NCBI GenBank assembly: GCA_021840555.1
Contig: JAKBXW010000003.1
Coordinates: forward strand, 1 to 64,000
DNA from: Nitrospirota bacterium
GTDB lineage: Bacteria > Nitrospirota > Leptospirillia > Leptospirillales > Leptospirillaceae
DNA: 64,000 bases
Reading direction: 5' to 3'
Program-made: the position numbers and the translations under genes
Notes under the pieces: generated by a model
Told to the model about the DNA's origin: nothing
Seen by the model: only the letters and a program-made list of their open reading frames with translations
Database searches by the model: none
Part shown: positions 25,643 through 33,246 of the stretch, piece by piece
Layout: every line of letters begins with the position of its first letter
Position numbering within the stretch: position 1 is the first letter of the stretch

Positions 25643-25816
25643 TTAGGTCGGATCTTTCTTGTCCTTCTCCTCTCCCCAGAAATGCCGGGTCGGACGAAAG
25701 ACCACCACCCGATGTTCCTTGATAAGAAGAGACTCGCCAGTCTTGGGGTTGCGCCCCAGACGATCCGCGAGGACGGCCGGATCCGGCGTCTCCCCCTTCC
25801 CTTCGCATTCCTTCAC
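25643..25816 (-). pseudogene. C-terminal fragment of an IHF/HU-like DNA-binding protein
   Basis: A minus-strand frame ending at 25643 carries RLGRNPKTGESLLIKEHR and VVVFRPTRHF, the beta-arm and C-terminal signature of HU/IHF proteins (GRNPKTGE is diagnostic). The residues before it do not match the family's dimerization helices, and no good start with a ribosome site is present (GTG 25816 is possible). It looks like a truncated or recombined gene. Confidence 0.55.
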
Positions 25817-25840
25817 ATAGGCGGCCCGGGACTCGTGGGA

Positions 25841-25877
25841 TCCCGGTGTCGCAAGCGGAAGGAGGCAAGCGGAGAAG
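25841..25877. repeat. Dispersed repeat copy 2
   Basis: Bases 25841-25862 are identical to 12430-12451 and similarity continues for about 15 bases. The repeat adjoins the truncated IHF-like frame, so it may mark a past recombination junction. Confidence 0.5.
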
Positions 25878-25926
25878 GGCGGGATCCGGGGTGGGCTAGA
25901 TCGGACATGTCGAATTCCAATGACAA

Positions 25927-25952
25927 GAAAAAAGCCCGACCGAAGCCGGGCT
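25927..25952 (-). terminator. Intrinsic terminator downstream of the small membrane-protein genes
   Basis: On the minus strand AGCCCGGC-TTCG-GTCGGGCT forms an 8-bp stem (one G-U pair) with a UUCG loop and is followed by six T. It would end leftward transcription from the 26042-26363 genes, isolating them from the ars operon. Confidence 0.8.
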
Positions 25953-26041
25953 CATCAGACACCACACTGGATTGCAATCTCCGTTGTGTGGCGACCCCTT
26001 CAGGGAACTTGAAGCCCGATGCCGAAGCAGAGCGGGAACAC

Positions 26042-26146
26042 TCAGCGAGGGTGGTGCTTTTTCTGAAAATATCCATAAACGGCAAACCCAGCGAAAAACA
26101 AGCCCGCCGTCACAATCCACAAAAGAAGATTTTCATTTGGGGTCAT
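26042..26146 (-). CDS. 34-aa single-pass membrane microprotein
   Basis: A 34-aa frame MTPNENLLLWIVTAGLFFAG, continuing FAVYGYFQKKHHPR: one transmembrane helix with a basic, His-containing tail. GGGAGG lies 8 bases upstream of ATG, and the start overlaps the preceding 76-aa gene by 14 bases. No family recognised. The strong ribosome site and terminator downstream make it a credible gene. Confidence 0.5.
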   Translation of the reverse strand: MTPNENLLLWIVTAGLFFAGFAVYGYFQKKHHPR

Positions 26147-26363
26147 CGTTTTTCCCTCCTATATTGAGAAGAATAACACCCAAAACACCGAAAAGCAAAA
26201 ATCCTGGAAGAGCGTATTTCCAAATGGAAGGAGCAATCTTTTCGACGGATCCATTCCCTGTTCCAAGCGCCGACAGATAGGGTTGGGCTATCCCAACAAG
26301 AAAGAGCCCGACGGCTATATTTAGACAGGCTTTTCCAAGTTCCGAGTATGCAACGGGTCTCAC
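26133..26363 (-). CDS. Small two-helix membrane protein (76 aa)
   Basis: From GTG 26363 the frame gives 76 aa with two hydrophobic helices: LNIAVGLFLVGIAQPYLSAL and YALPGFLLFGVLGVILLNIG. This hairpin pattern is common in small phage/ICE-borne membrane proteins of unknown function. A longer frame reaches 26498 but only by reading through the decayed integrase segment in another frame, so the shorter start is chosen. Confidence 0.5.
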   Translation of the reverse strand: MRPVAYSELGKACLNIAVGLFLVGIAQPYLSALGTGNGSVEKIAPSIWKYALPGFLLFGVLGVILLNIGGKNDDPK

Positions 26364-26515
26364 TTCATGCTCTCTTTCAGATCCTCCGCCCTCAGATGTG
26401 TAACCTCGCCAGCATTTGAAGCGTCTTGTGGTCAGTAATGGTTCTGACCTCCATCGTATCAAAACCCTTCTCGAAAAGCTTGCTGCTGGTGGTCTCATGT
26501 CGGAGATCGTGATCC
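26360..26515 (-). pseudogene. 3' remnant of a second tyrosine integrase
   Basis: The minus strand encodes HDLRHETTSSKLFEKGF, then EVRTITDHKTLQMLARL, closely matching the C-terminus of the intact integrase next door (HDLRHEATSRFFEKGL). A one-base deletion where the catalytic RYTH should be shifts the frame; after it THLRAEDLKESMK and a stop at 26360-26362 follow. The fragment has only the last ~50 codons. Confidence 0.8.
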
Positions 26516-26531
26516 GGGCCGACGCTGTTGT

Positions 26532-27509
26532 TCACTTCAACATCTCCGCCAGGTCCTCGGCTTTCAGGTGAGTATAGCGTTTCAGCATCTGCAATGTCTT
26601 GTGGCCGGTGATGGCCGCCACCTGCATGGGATTCAGGCCCTTCTCGAAAAAACGGCTGGTTGCCTCATGCCTCAGATCGTGGAAGGTTAGATCTGAGATT
26701 TTCGCCCGTTTGCAAGCCCTCTCGAATGCCCGAGTCATCGTGTGGGGGTCGGTCATGCCCCATATGGATCCATCCAATCGTCGAGGAAGATCGTTGAGAA
26801 TCCGCAATGCCTCTGTCGTGAGCGGTACCGTCCGGGACTTTCCTGTCTTTGTTTCCGGGATCCGGAGCGTTCTCTTCTTTGCATCCACATGCTCCCATTG
26901 CATCGCCACAATCTCTCCCCGTCTCATGCCCGTTTCCAATGCAAACCGGACGACAGGTCCAAGCATTGGGGAGTCCGTATGTTCCAGAATTTTTTCCAGT
27001 TCCCCTAATTGCAGGCGGCGTTCCCTGGATTCGGGATTCCGGGGTCTCCGGATCTGTGAAACCGGATTGACAAGAGACGCCATCCCCCATTCCTTGATGC
27101 AAATCGTAAACACGTGGGAAATCAGGTTCATTTCCCTGTTCACCGTAGAGGGGGAAACTTCATTCAGACGGCCATCTCTCCATAGGGATAAGTCGGAGGA
27201 ACGGACTCCGGCGAGAGGACGGGCCGAGAGAGGATGGTTTTTCCAGTAACGGATCCGTATGGTCTCGACAGCCGCTCCTTTCTTCAGCGAAGAAATTTCA
27301 CGTTCATAACGATCCAAGGCTTCGGACAACGTGGTATTTTCCGCCTCCGTTCGAGAAACGAAGACACCCCGGGCCATTTCCGACTCGATGACCGCCGCCC
27401 AAGAGTCGGCCTCGGCTTTTACGCTGAAAGTCCTAGACTGAGGCGGGAATCCTTTCCGCCGGATCTGGACTTCCCACTGAAGATCGCCACGCTTTCTGAT
27501 CGTCGCCAT
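26532..27509 (-). CDS. int: Tyrosine recombinase/integrase of the element
   Basis: A 325-aa phage-type integrase. The N-terminal arm-binding part (MATIRKRGDLQWEVQIRRKG) is followed by a SAM-like core-binding domain (~65-150) and the catalytic domain. Catalytic residues are Arg in ALETGMRRGEIVAMQW, Lys in PETKTGKSRTVPL, the His-x-x-Arg box FHDLRHEATS, His in ITGHKTLQML and nucleophile Tyr in KRYTHL. It lies 123 bp from the tRNA-Val it targets and reads away from it. Confidence 0.95.
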   Translation of the reverse strand: MATIRKRGDLQWEVQIRRKGFPPQSRTFSVKAEADSWAAVIESEMARGVFVSRTEAENTTLSEALDRYEREISSLKKGAAVETIRIRYWKNHPLSARPLAGVRSSDLSLWRDGRLNEVSPSTVNREMNLISHVFTICIKEWGMASLVNPVSQIRRPRNPESRERRLQLGELEKILEHTDSPMLGPVVRFALETGMRRGEIVAMQWEHVDAKKRTLRIPETKTGKSRTVPLTTEALRILNDLPRRLDGSIWGMTDPHTMTRAFERACKRAKISDLTFHDLRHEATSRFFEKGLNPMQVAAITGHKTLQMLKRYTHLKAEDLAEMLK

Positions 27510-27567
27510 TCTCTTATTTCCCCAAGATTAAAAATAGGCTAGAATGAGAGGGTCTTTTGATAATGAG

Positions 27568-27585
27568 TGTGGCAAAATTGTGGCA
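27568..27585. repeat. Right putative integrase arm-type site (18 bp)
   Basis: Identical to 3983-4000 in the same orientation, 45 bp inside attR and upstream of the integrase start. It may also allow the integrase to control its own promoter. Confidence 0.6.
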
Positions 27586-27629
27586 AAAAATCAATTTTCG
27601 GAGAAGGTAGTTTTCAAGGATGGCTTGGG

Positions 27630-27683
27630 ATATGGTGGGCGATACAGGTTTCGAACCTGTGACCCCTGCCGTGTGAAGGCAGT
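27630..27683. repeat. attR: 54-bp repeat within tRNA-Val
   Basis: Identical to 3825-3878. It covers the tRNA 3' end through the anticodon arm plus three bases beyond CCA, so recombination restores an intact tRNA. Confidence 0.95.
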
Positions 27684-27707
27684 GCTCTACCGCTGAGCTA
27701 ATCGCCC
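27633..27707 (-). tRNA. tRNA-Val (CAC)
   Basis: 75 nt with encoded CCA. The acceptor 5' strand GGGCGAT pairs with ATCGCCC; D-arm GCTCAGCGGTAGAGC; anticodon stem CTGCC/GGCAG with loop TTCACAC (anticodon CAC); T-arm with GGTTCGAAACC. It is the attachment site of the 23.8-kb element. Confidence 0.95.
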
Positions 27708-27722
27708 TCCGGGGAAGACATG

Positions 27723-27751
27723 ATTCTAGAGTAAATCCGGTTGATTATCAA
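27723..27751 (-). promoter_or_regulatory. Promoter of tRNA-Val
   Basis: Minus strand TTGATA (27751-27746), 17-base spacer, TAGAAT (27728-27723), ending 15 bases before the mature tRNA 5' end. Confidence 0.65.
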
Positions 27752-27786
27752 GAGATTCCCATCCCCTCCCCGAACAAGGAGCCTTT

Positions 27787-30642
27787 GTGGACTTCAAGAA
27801 TACCCTGAACCTTCCGAAAACCGACTTCCCCATGAAGGCCGACCTTCCGACGAAAGAACCGGAATACCTCGCCGTATGGTCCACTGAAGACCTGTACGCA
27901 AAAGTGGCGGAATCGACAAAAAACAGGCCGCTCTTTCTCCTCCACGATGGCCCCCCCTATGCCAATGGCCATCTCCATATGGGCCATGCCATGAACAAGA
28001 TTCTGAAGGATATCATCAACCGGGCCGCCCTCAAAAAAGGCCTCCGCATTTCCTATGTTCCGGGTTGGGATTGCCATGGCCTTCCCATCGAGCACAAGGT
28101 TCTCAAGGATTTAGGGAAAAAAAGGAGTGATCTTTCGGCCATCGAAATCCGGAAAAAATGCCGGGAGTCGGCCACCCTCTATTCGGAAATCCAAAAAAAA
28201 GAATTCATGCGGATGGGCATCCTCGGGGACTTCCGCCACCCGTACCTGACGATGGATTTTGCCTACGAGGCGGAAATTCTGAGATCACTCGGTCGAATGA
28301 ACGATCAGGGACGAATATATAAAGGAGAGAAACCGGTCCTCTGGTGCGGAACCTGCGAAACCGCCCTTGCGGACGCGGAGGTTGAGTATGGCCCCCACAA
28401 ATCCCCCTCCGTCACCGTCCTGTTCGCAAGGGAGGTCGAGGGAGACAGGATCTTCTACCCGATATGGACGACCACTCCATGGACCCTGCCGGCCAACCAG
28501 GCCGTGGCGGTCAACCCGGACATCCGGTACGCGATCCTCAGGCTCAACCATGACGCGCTGAATCTCGAAAAAGGGGCCCGGCTCGTCGTCGCGGAAGATA
28601 TACTCCGCCGACTGGAAAAGGAGAACACCTCCCCCTGGCGGGAGATCCTGGGAATTTCCAGTCTGGTCGCCTCGAAGAGCGGGGCCGAACTCCTCGCCGA
28701 ACATCCGCGCCTGGTTCATCCGTTCATCCCGGGGAAGACCGTTCCGCTTGTGGCCGGAAACTTTGTCCAGACTGACCAGGGAACGGGTCTCGTCCATATC
28801 GCCCCGGGTCATGGTGAAGAAGACTTCGAGGTGGGGCGGGCGAACAATCTTCCCAGCGACACTCCGGTGACAGGAAAAGGCCGATTTGGAAACGCCATCG
28901 CCCTCATCGACCCCGAGTGGGAGGGCCTCCGCATTCTAGACGCCGCTCCCCATGTAATCGCTCTCCTCGAAAGAACCCGGACCCTTCTCCACCAGGGTAT
29001 GCTTGACCATTCCTACCCCCATTGCTGGCGATGCAAGAATCCCGTCTTCTATCGCGCAACATCCCAGTGGTTTCTATCGCTCGAGACAGGCGACCTCAGG
29101 GAAAAAACACTCGAAGCCATCGGCAAGGTTCGGTGGATTCCGGCAAAAGGGGAAAACAGGATCCGGGGAATGATCGAAACACGCCCGGACTGGTGTCTTT
29201 CGAGACAGCGAGCCTGGGGTGTTCCCATCCCGGCATTCTCCTGCAACAAGTGCGGGAAAAGCACCCTTGATGGCGCCTTCATCCGCAAGATCGCCGACCG
29301 GACGGAAAGGGAGGGGGTCGACTTCTGGTTTGACCCTGAAAACGTCCATTCCCTTCTCGAAAATATTCGTTGTCCGGCATGCGGGGGAACGGATCTGACC
29401 CTCGAGGAGGACATCCTCGATGTCTGGTTCGACTCGGGAATCAGCCATGAAGCGGTGCTCAGAAAAAGGGCGGACTTAGCCTGGCCCGCCGACCTCTATC
29501 TCGAAGGATCCGATCAGCACCGGGGGTGGTTCCACTCGTCCCTGCTGGCTTCCATGGCGCTCGAGGGATCCCCTCCCTACCGGTCAGTTTTGACCCACGG
29601 TTTCGTGGTGGACGGACAGGGAAAGAAAATGGCGAAGACATTGGGCAATGTCATCGCGCCGGCAGAAATTATCGACAAATACGGCGCCGATGTCCTGAGG
29701 CTCTGGGTTGCCGCATCGGACTATCAGGAAGACACGCGCCTTTCCATCGAAATCATGAACAACCTTGTCGACGGTTACCGGAAAATCAGAAACACGTTCC
29801 GCTACATGTTGAGCAACCTCTCGGATTTCCCGCTGGACTCCCCCTGTGCTGAATCGACGGACATCCTGGACCGATGGATTCTCTCGGTCTGGGAGCGGAC
29901 GAAGGATGCCGTCCTGGAGGCCTATGACAGCTACAGGTTTTCCCAGATCGTCCAGATTCTCAATCATTTCTGCTCGATTTCCCTCTCGGCCCAGTACTTC
30001 GACATGATCAAGGACCGTTTGTACGCGGAAAGCCCGAAGGGGTCGCTCAGACGAAACACCCAGGGAACCATCGCGATAATCCTGGATGAGCTGTCGGCCA
30101 TCCTCCATCCACTCCTTCCCTTTACCACCACTGAAATCATCCATCATGCGTCTCAGAATCCAGCAAGGACCCTTCTTGAGTCCACGATGACAATCCTCGA
30201 AAAGCCTTTCCCTGCGCGAATTCCGAAAAGGATCGATCAGTCTCTTGAGGAAATGATCGACAGGCTCCTCGGATTGCGTGCCGTTCTCGGAAAACTCGCA
30301 GACGACCTCAAGAAGGAAAAACGCGTGGGAAGCACTCTGGAGCTTCATTTGAGAGTCGCGGGGGATCCTGCCCGTTACAATCCCGCACACTGGACCGAAG
30401 ATTTCTTTGAAACCTTTTTCATTGTTTCGAAATTTACATGGGCCGCTGCCCATGAGCCTCGAAGCAGCGAAGCTGTGCTTGCCCGCGCCGATGGGCCGGA
30501 CCCGGGATCTGTGCTCGAACTTCTTCCGGCCCCCGGATTGAAGTGTGAACGGTGCTGGCTCAGAAAAACGACCACAGGAAAAAATTCTGAAAATCTCCCG
30601 ATTTGCGATCGATGCCACCGAGTTCTCAAGGGGATTTCCTGA
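27787..30642 (+). CDS. ileS: Isoleucyl-tRNA synthetase
   Basis: A 951-aa class I aminoacyl-tRNA synthetase that charges tRNA-Ile and edits valine. The HIGH motif is PPYANGHLHMGHAMNK, the editing (CP1) domain contains TTPWTLPANQA and GTGLVHIAPGHG, and the KMSKS-type loop reads GQGKKMAKTLGN (KMAKT). The C-terminal zinc ribbon CERCWLRK...CDRC is present. Starts at GTG with AAGGAG upstream. First core gene to the right of the element. Confidence 0.97.
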   Translation: MDFKNTLNLPKTDFPMKADLPTKEPEYLAVWSTEDLYAKVAESTKNRPLFLLHDGPPYANGHLHMGHAMNKILKDIINRAALKKGLRISYVPGWDCHGLPIEHKVLKDLGKKRSDLSAIEIRKKCRESATLYSEIQKKEFMRMGILGDFRHPYLTMDFAYEAEILRSLGRMNDQGRIYKGEKPVLWCGTCETALADAEVEYGPHKSPSVTVLFAREVEGDRIFYPIWTTTPWTLPANQAVAVNPDIRYAILRLNHDALNLEKGARLVVAEDILRRLEKENTSPWREILGISSLVASKSGAELLAEHPRLVHPFIPGKTVPLVAGNFVQTDQGTGLVHIAPGHGEEDFEVGRANNLPSDTPVTGKGRFGNAIALIDPEWEGLRILDAAPHVIALLERTRTLLHQGMLDHSYPHCWRCKNPVFYRATSQWFLSLETGDLREKTLEAIGKVRWIPAKGENRIRGMIETRPDWCLSRQRAWGVPIPAFSCNKCGKSTLDGAFIRKIADRTEREGVDFWFDPENVHSLLENIRCPACGGTDLTLEEDILDVWFDSGISHEAVLRKRADLAWPADLYLEGSDQHRGWFHSSLLASMALEGSPPYRSVLTHGFVVDGQGKKMAKTLGNVIAPAEIIDKYGADVLRLWVAASDYQEDTRLSIEIMNNLVDGYRKIRNTFRYMLSNLSDFPLDSPCAESTDILDRWILSVWERTKDAVLEAYDSYRFSQIVQILNHFCSISLSAQYFDMIKDRLYAESPKGSLRRNTQGTIAIILDELSAILHPLLPFTTTEIIHHASQNPARTLLESTMTILEKPFPARIPKRIDQSLEEMIDRLLGLRAVLGKLADDLKKEKRVGSTLELHLRVAGDPARYNPAHWTEDFFETFFIVSKFTWAAAHEPRSSEAVLARADGPDPGSVLELLPAPGLKCERCWLRKTTTGKNSENLPICDRCHRVLKGIS

Positions 30643-30742
30643 AACCCCGATCATGGAAAACTCATTTATGGTATAATTCTTGCCAAAGGGCAGGTGTTGC
30701 GCGGATCGTCGCCCGGCTCTTTGTCTCCATTCGATAAGGGGA

Positions 30743-31252
30743 TTGCCGATCAAAAATTCATGGCTCTATTACGGATTGACGGGAGCGGGATTATTTGCTC
30801 TCGACCAGGCGACCAAATATCTTGTCCTTTCAAAAATTCCGATCGGAACCGATACCGACGTCATTCCCCATTTTTTCAGGATCGTGTCCGTGAGGAATAC
30901 AGGAATTGTGTTCGGGCTCTTTTCCCAGAGCCAAAACGCATCCCATCAGGGAGGGTTCATCCTTTTTACCGCACTTGCTCTGTTTGGGATTCTTTTCTAC
31001 AGCCATAAAAAAAAACGGGCAGGCTCGCCCGAATTCTATCCCCTGGCCCTCATTCTCGGGGGAGCGACAGGTAATCTGCTCGACAGAATTCAACACGGGC
31101 GTGTCATCGATTTTCTGGATTTTTATGTCGGGGACTATCATTGGCCCGCATTCAATATCGCCGACTCCGGCATCGTCGTGGGAGTCGGCCTCCTGCTCTT
31201 CCTCCAATGGGAAGAGGAGCGAAAACAAAGAAGGGCAACAGTTGAACGCTGA
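30743..31252 (+). CDS. lspA: Lipoprotein signal peptidase (signal peptidase II)
   Basis: A 169-aa inner-membrane aspartic protease that cleaves signal peptides of lipidated prolipoproteins. Four hydrophobic segments are visible; the catalytic aspartates are in GNLLDRIQHGRVIDFLDF and FNIADSGI. Substrate-side motifs DQATKYL and VRNTGIVFGL are present. TTG 30743 (after AAGGGG) gives the standard N-terminus; a longer frame from 30680 lacks family support. ileS-lspA adjacency is common in bacteria. Confidence 0.92.
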   Translation: MPIKNSWLYYGLTGAGLFALDQATKYLVLSKIPIGTDTDVIPHFFRIVSVRNTGIVFGLFSQSQNASHQGGFILFTALALFGILFYSHKKKRAGSPEFYPLALILGGATGNLLDRIQHGRVIDFLDFYVGDYHWPAFNIADSGIVVGVGLLLFLQWEEERKQRRATVER

Positions 31253-31298
31253 CGTTTCATCGATCCCCATGATCAAAAGAGCTTAGGAGGAGATCGGC

Positions 31299-32204
31299 AT
31301 GGAATCAACTTCAAAAAGCCGTATCACCCGCATTCAGTTGGCTCTCGAAAACAGTGAATGGCTCAAGGCATTCCATCTATCTGAGGCGGCTATGCGAGAC
31401 GAGCCGGAGGTTCTCCCCTTCCGCTATCTCATGATCGACGCCCTGATCCAGGGAGGTCGCCTCGACGAATCCCTCAGACGAGTCACTGAGTGGCGCAAGA
31501 CCAACCCTGCCGACAGGAAGCTGGGAATTTACGCCCTGCATCTTCTCATTTACTTCAAGAAATTCGAGGAGGCCGAGTCGCTGGGCAATACCCTGATCGA
31601 TGGATGCCAGAACATCATCGAAAAAAGGGATATCCTCCTCCACCTGGCCTTCGCGGCCCACGGCCAGTCAGACCCGAAAAAAGCCGTGCTCATCCTCAAT
31701 GACCTGATCCAGGAGGATCCACTCAACACCGACGCCTATGAGACGATCGGAAAAATCTATTTCGAGCATGCCCGATTCGAGGAAGCCGAGCGCTACTTCC
31801 TCGCTCTGACCGATATAGACCCGCTCCACCCGCGTGTCCACCAGCTCCTGGGACTGCTCTATTCGGAGCAGGGAAAATGGGACGAGGCCATCATGGAACT
31901 CGAGGAGGCCATCGAAATCGAACCCAGCGACGAAACCATGCGGGAACTTGGCTGGACTCTCAACATGGTCGGAGACAGGGATGGGGCGATCAGCGTCCTT
32001 GAGGAAGCCCTGGATATGAATCCCCTGAATCTCCAAGCCCGGATCGACCTTGGAACAATCTACATGGACCAGGAGGATTACGACCGAGCCATCAATGAAT
32101 GGAAGATCGCCCAGAAGCAGGATCCCGGGAACACAACGATCAAATCATTCCTTGAAAAAGCCCGGGAGAAAGTTGAAAAAGATCGATCCGTCAGTCGGCA
32201 TTGA
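31299..32204 (+). CDS. Tetratricopeptide-repeat protein
   Basis: A 301-aa protein built of about six TPR units, e.g. EDPLNTDAYETIGKIYFEHA, HPRVHQLLGLLYSEQGKWDE and NLQARIDLGTIYMDQEDYDR. No signal peptide or membrane helix, so probably a cytoplasmic scaffold. AGGAGG precedes ATG 31299. Partner unknown. The rluD frame opens within its 3' part, suggesting co-transcription. Confidence 0.8.
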   Translation: MESTSKSRITRIQLALENSEWLKAFHLSEAAMRDEPEVLPFRYLMIDALIQGGRLDESLRRVTEWRKTNPADRKLGIYALHLLIYFKKFEEAESLGNTLIDGCQNIIEKRDILLHLAFAAHGQSDPKKAVLILNDLIQEDPLNTDAYETIGKIYFEHARFEEAERYFLALTDIDPLHPRVHQLLGLLYSEQGKWDEAIMELEEAIEIEPSDETMRELGWTLNMVGDRDGAISVLEEALDMNPLNLQARIDLGTIYMDQEDYDRAINEWKIAQKQDPGNTTIKSFLEKAREKVEKDRSVSRH

Positions 32205-32280
32205 GATAATCCGGCAGAAATCTAATAAACAGGCAACCACGGGGGACGCTCGGCCTGAAAAGCTGAACTCCGACTGCCGG

Positions 32281-33246
32281 ATGTTCCAGGTCGACCCGGG
32301 AGAATCAAAAAAACGTCTCGACCATTATCTGGCCCAGAAATGTCTTCCCTTTTCACGTTCGCGGATCCAGAAGATCATCGACGAAGGCCTCGTTACGGTC
32401 AACGGGGCCGATGAGGCCGCCTCCTACAAGGTTCGGGGAGGAGACCTCATCACAGTGCGCATTCCGCCCCCCGCCCCAAGTGCCGACAACCCGGAAGAGA
32501 TGGACCTGGACATCGTTTACGAGGACGAGACGCTCCTTGTCATCAACAAACCACCCCAGCTCGTCGTCCATCCCGCCCCTGGCCATCGGTCGGGAACTCT
32601 TCTGAACGGCCTCCTCGGACATCTCATGAAGGACTCGGAACCGGAAAAAGAAGAGGGGCCCCCGAGGGCCGGCCTAGTGCACCGCCTCGATCAGGACACC
32701 TCCGGGTTGATGGTGGTGGGAAAGACACCCGAAGTTCTCGATCATCTCATGGGACAGTTCAAGGACAGGAAAGTGTCGAAAAGCTATGTGGCCCTAGTTC
32801 ACGGGATCCCCTCTGCGAAAAGGGGAACGATCGACGCCCCCATCGGGCGTTCAACAGGGGACAGGAAGAAATTCGCGGTCACAGCCACCGGAAAACCCTC
32901 TCTGACGCGATACCGTGTGGTGAAGAGCTATGTCGAGGGATTCTCACTCGTGGACATCACTTTATTGACAGGGCGAACCCACCAGATCCGGGTCCATTTT
33001 CAGCACCTGGGATTTCCCCTGGCGGGGGACCCGGTCTACCGGAAAAAAGGGATGAGGGAGGATTCGCGATTTCCCCGGGTCATGCTGCATGCCGCGCGCC
33101 TGGGATTCACCCATCCGGTCACGGGAGCAGAGATGATATTCTCAGCCCCGATACCGGTGGACATGCAGGGGGCTCTCGATATCCTGACCGAATTGCCCCC
33201 TGTCCAGCCCCTCTCCCCTACAAAGTCGCCATTACCATCCCGGTAA
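32281..33246 (+). CDS. rluD: RluD-type 23S rRNA pseudouridine synthase
   Basis: A ~321-aa enzyme with an N-terminal S4 RNA-binding domain (RLDHYLAQKCLPFSRSRIQK, VTVNG) and an RluA-family catalytic domain. The catalytic Asp lies in GLVHRLDQDTSGLMVVG, and INKPPQLVVHPAPGH and LTGRTHQIRVHF are the conserved flanks. RluD modifies helix 69 of 23S rRNA. ATG 32281 is chosen; the frame opens earlier, and no strong ribosome site precedes this ATG, so a few residues may be missing. Converges with and overlaps the DUF1015 gene by 29 bases. Confidence 0.88.
   Translation: MFQVDPGESKKRLDHYLAQKCLPFSRSRIQKIIDEGLVTVNGADEAASYKVRGGDLITVRIPPPAPSADNPEEMDLDIVYEDETLLVINKPPQLVVHPAPGHRSGTLLNGLLGHLMKDSEPEKEEGPPRAGLVHRLDQDTSGLMVVGKTPEVLDHLMGQFKDRKVSKSYVALVHGIPSAKRGTIDAPIGRSTGDRKKFAVTATGKPSLTRYRVVKSYVEGFSLVDITLLTGRTHQIRVHFQHLGFPLAGDPVYRKKGMREDSRFPRVMLHAARLGFTHPVTGAEMIFSAPIPVDMQGALDILTELPPVQPLSPTKSPLPSR

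Larger units (their letters stand above)
3825..27683. mobile_element. 23.8-kb integrative mobilizable element inserted in tRNA-Val(CAC)
   Basis: The boundaries are a perfect 54-bp direct repeat (3825-3878 and 27630-27683) that corresponds to the 3' two thirds of the tRNA-Val gene kept intact at the right end. Inside are a tyrosine integrase next to the tRNA, an excisionase-like gene and repressor at the other end, a primase-helicase, an RP4-like relaxosome set with a candidate oriT, an IS21 insertion and an arsenic-resistance cargo. No mating-pore ATPase, coupling protein or pilus gene is visible, so transfer would depend on a helper conjugative system (inference). Removing the element would place the DnaQ-like gene upstream of tRNA-Val and ileS. 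Confidence 0.93.

Noticed and set aside
25682-26167. 161-codon + strand frame near the IHF remnant
   Set aside because: It reads through a minus-strand terminator hairpin and antisense to both the IHF-like fragment and small membrane protein; no ribosome site.
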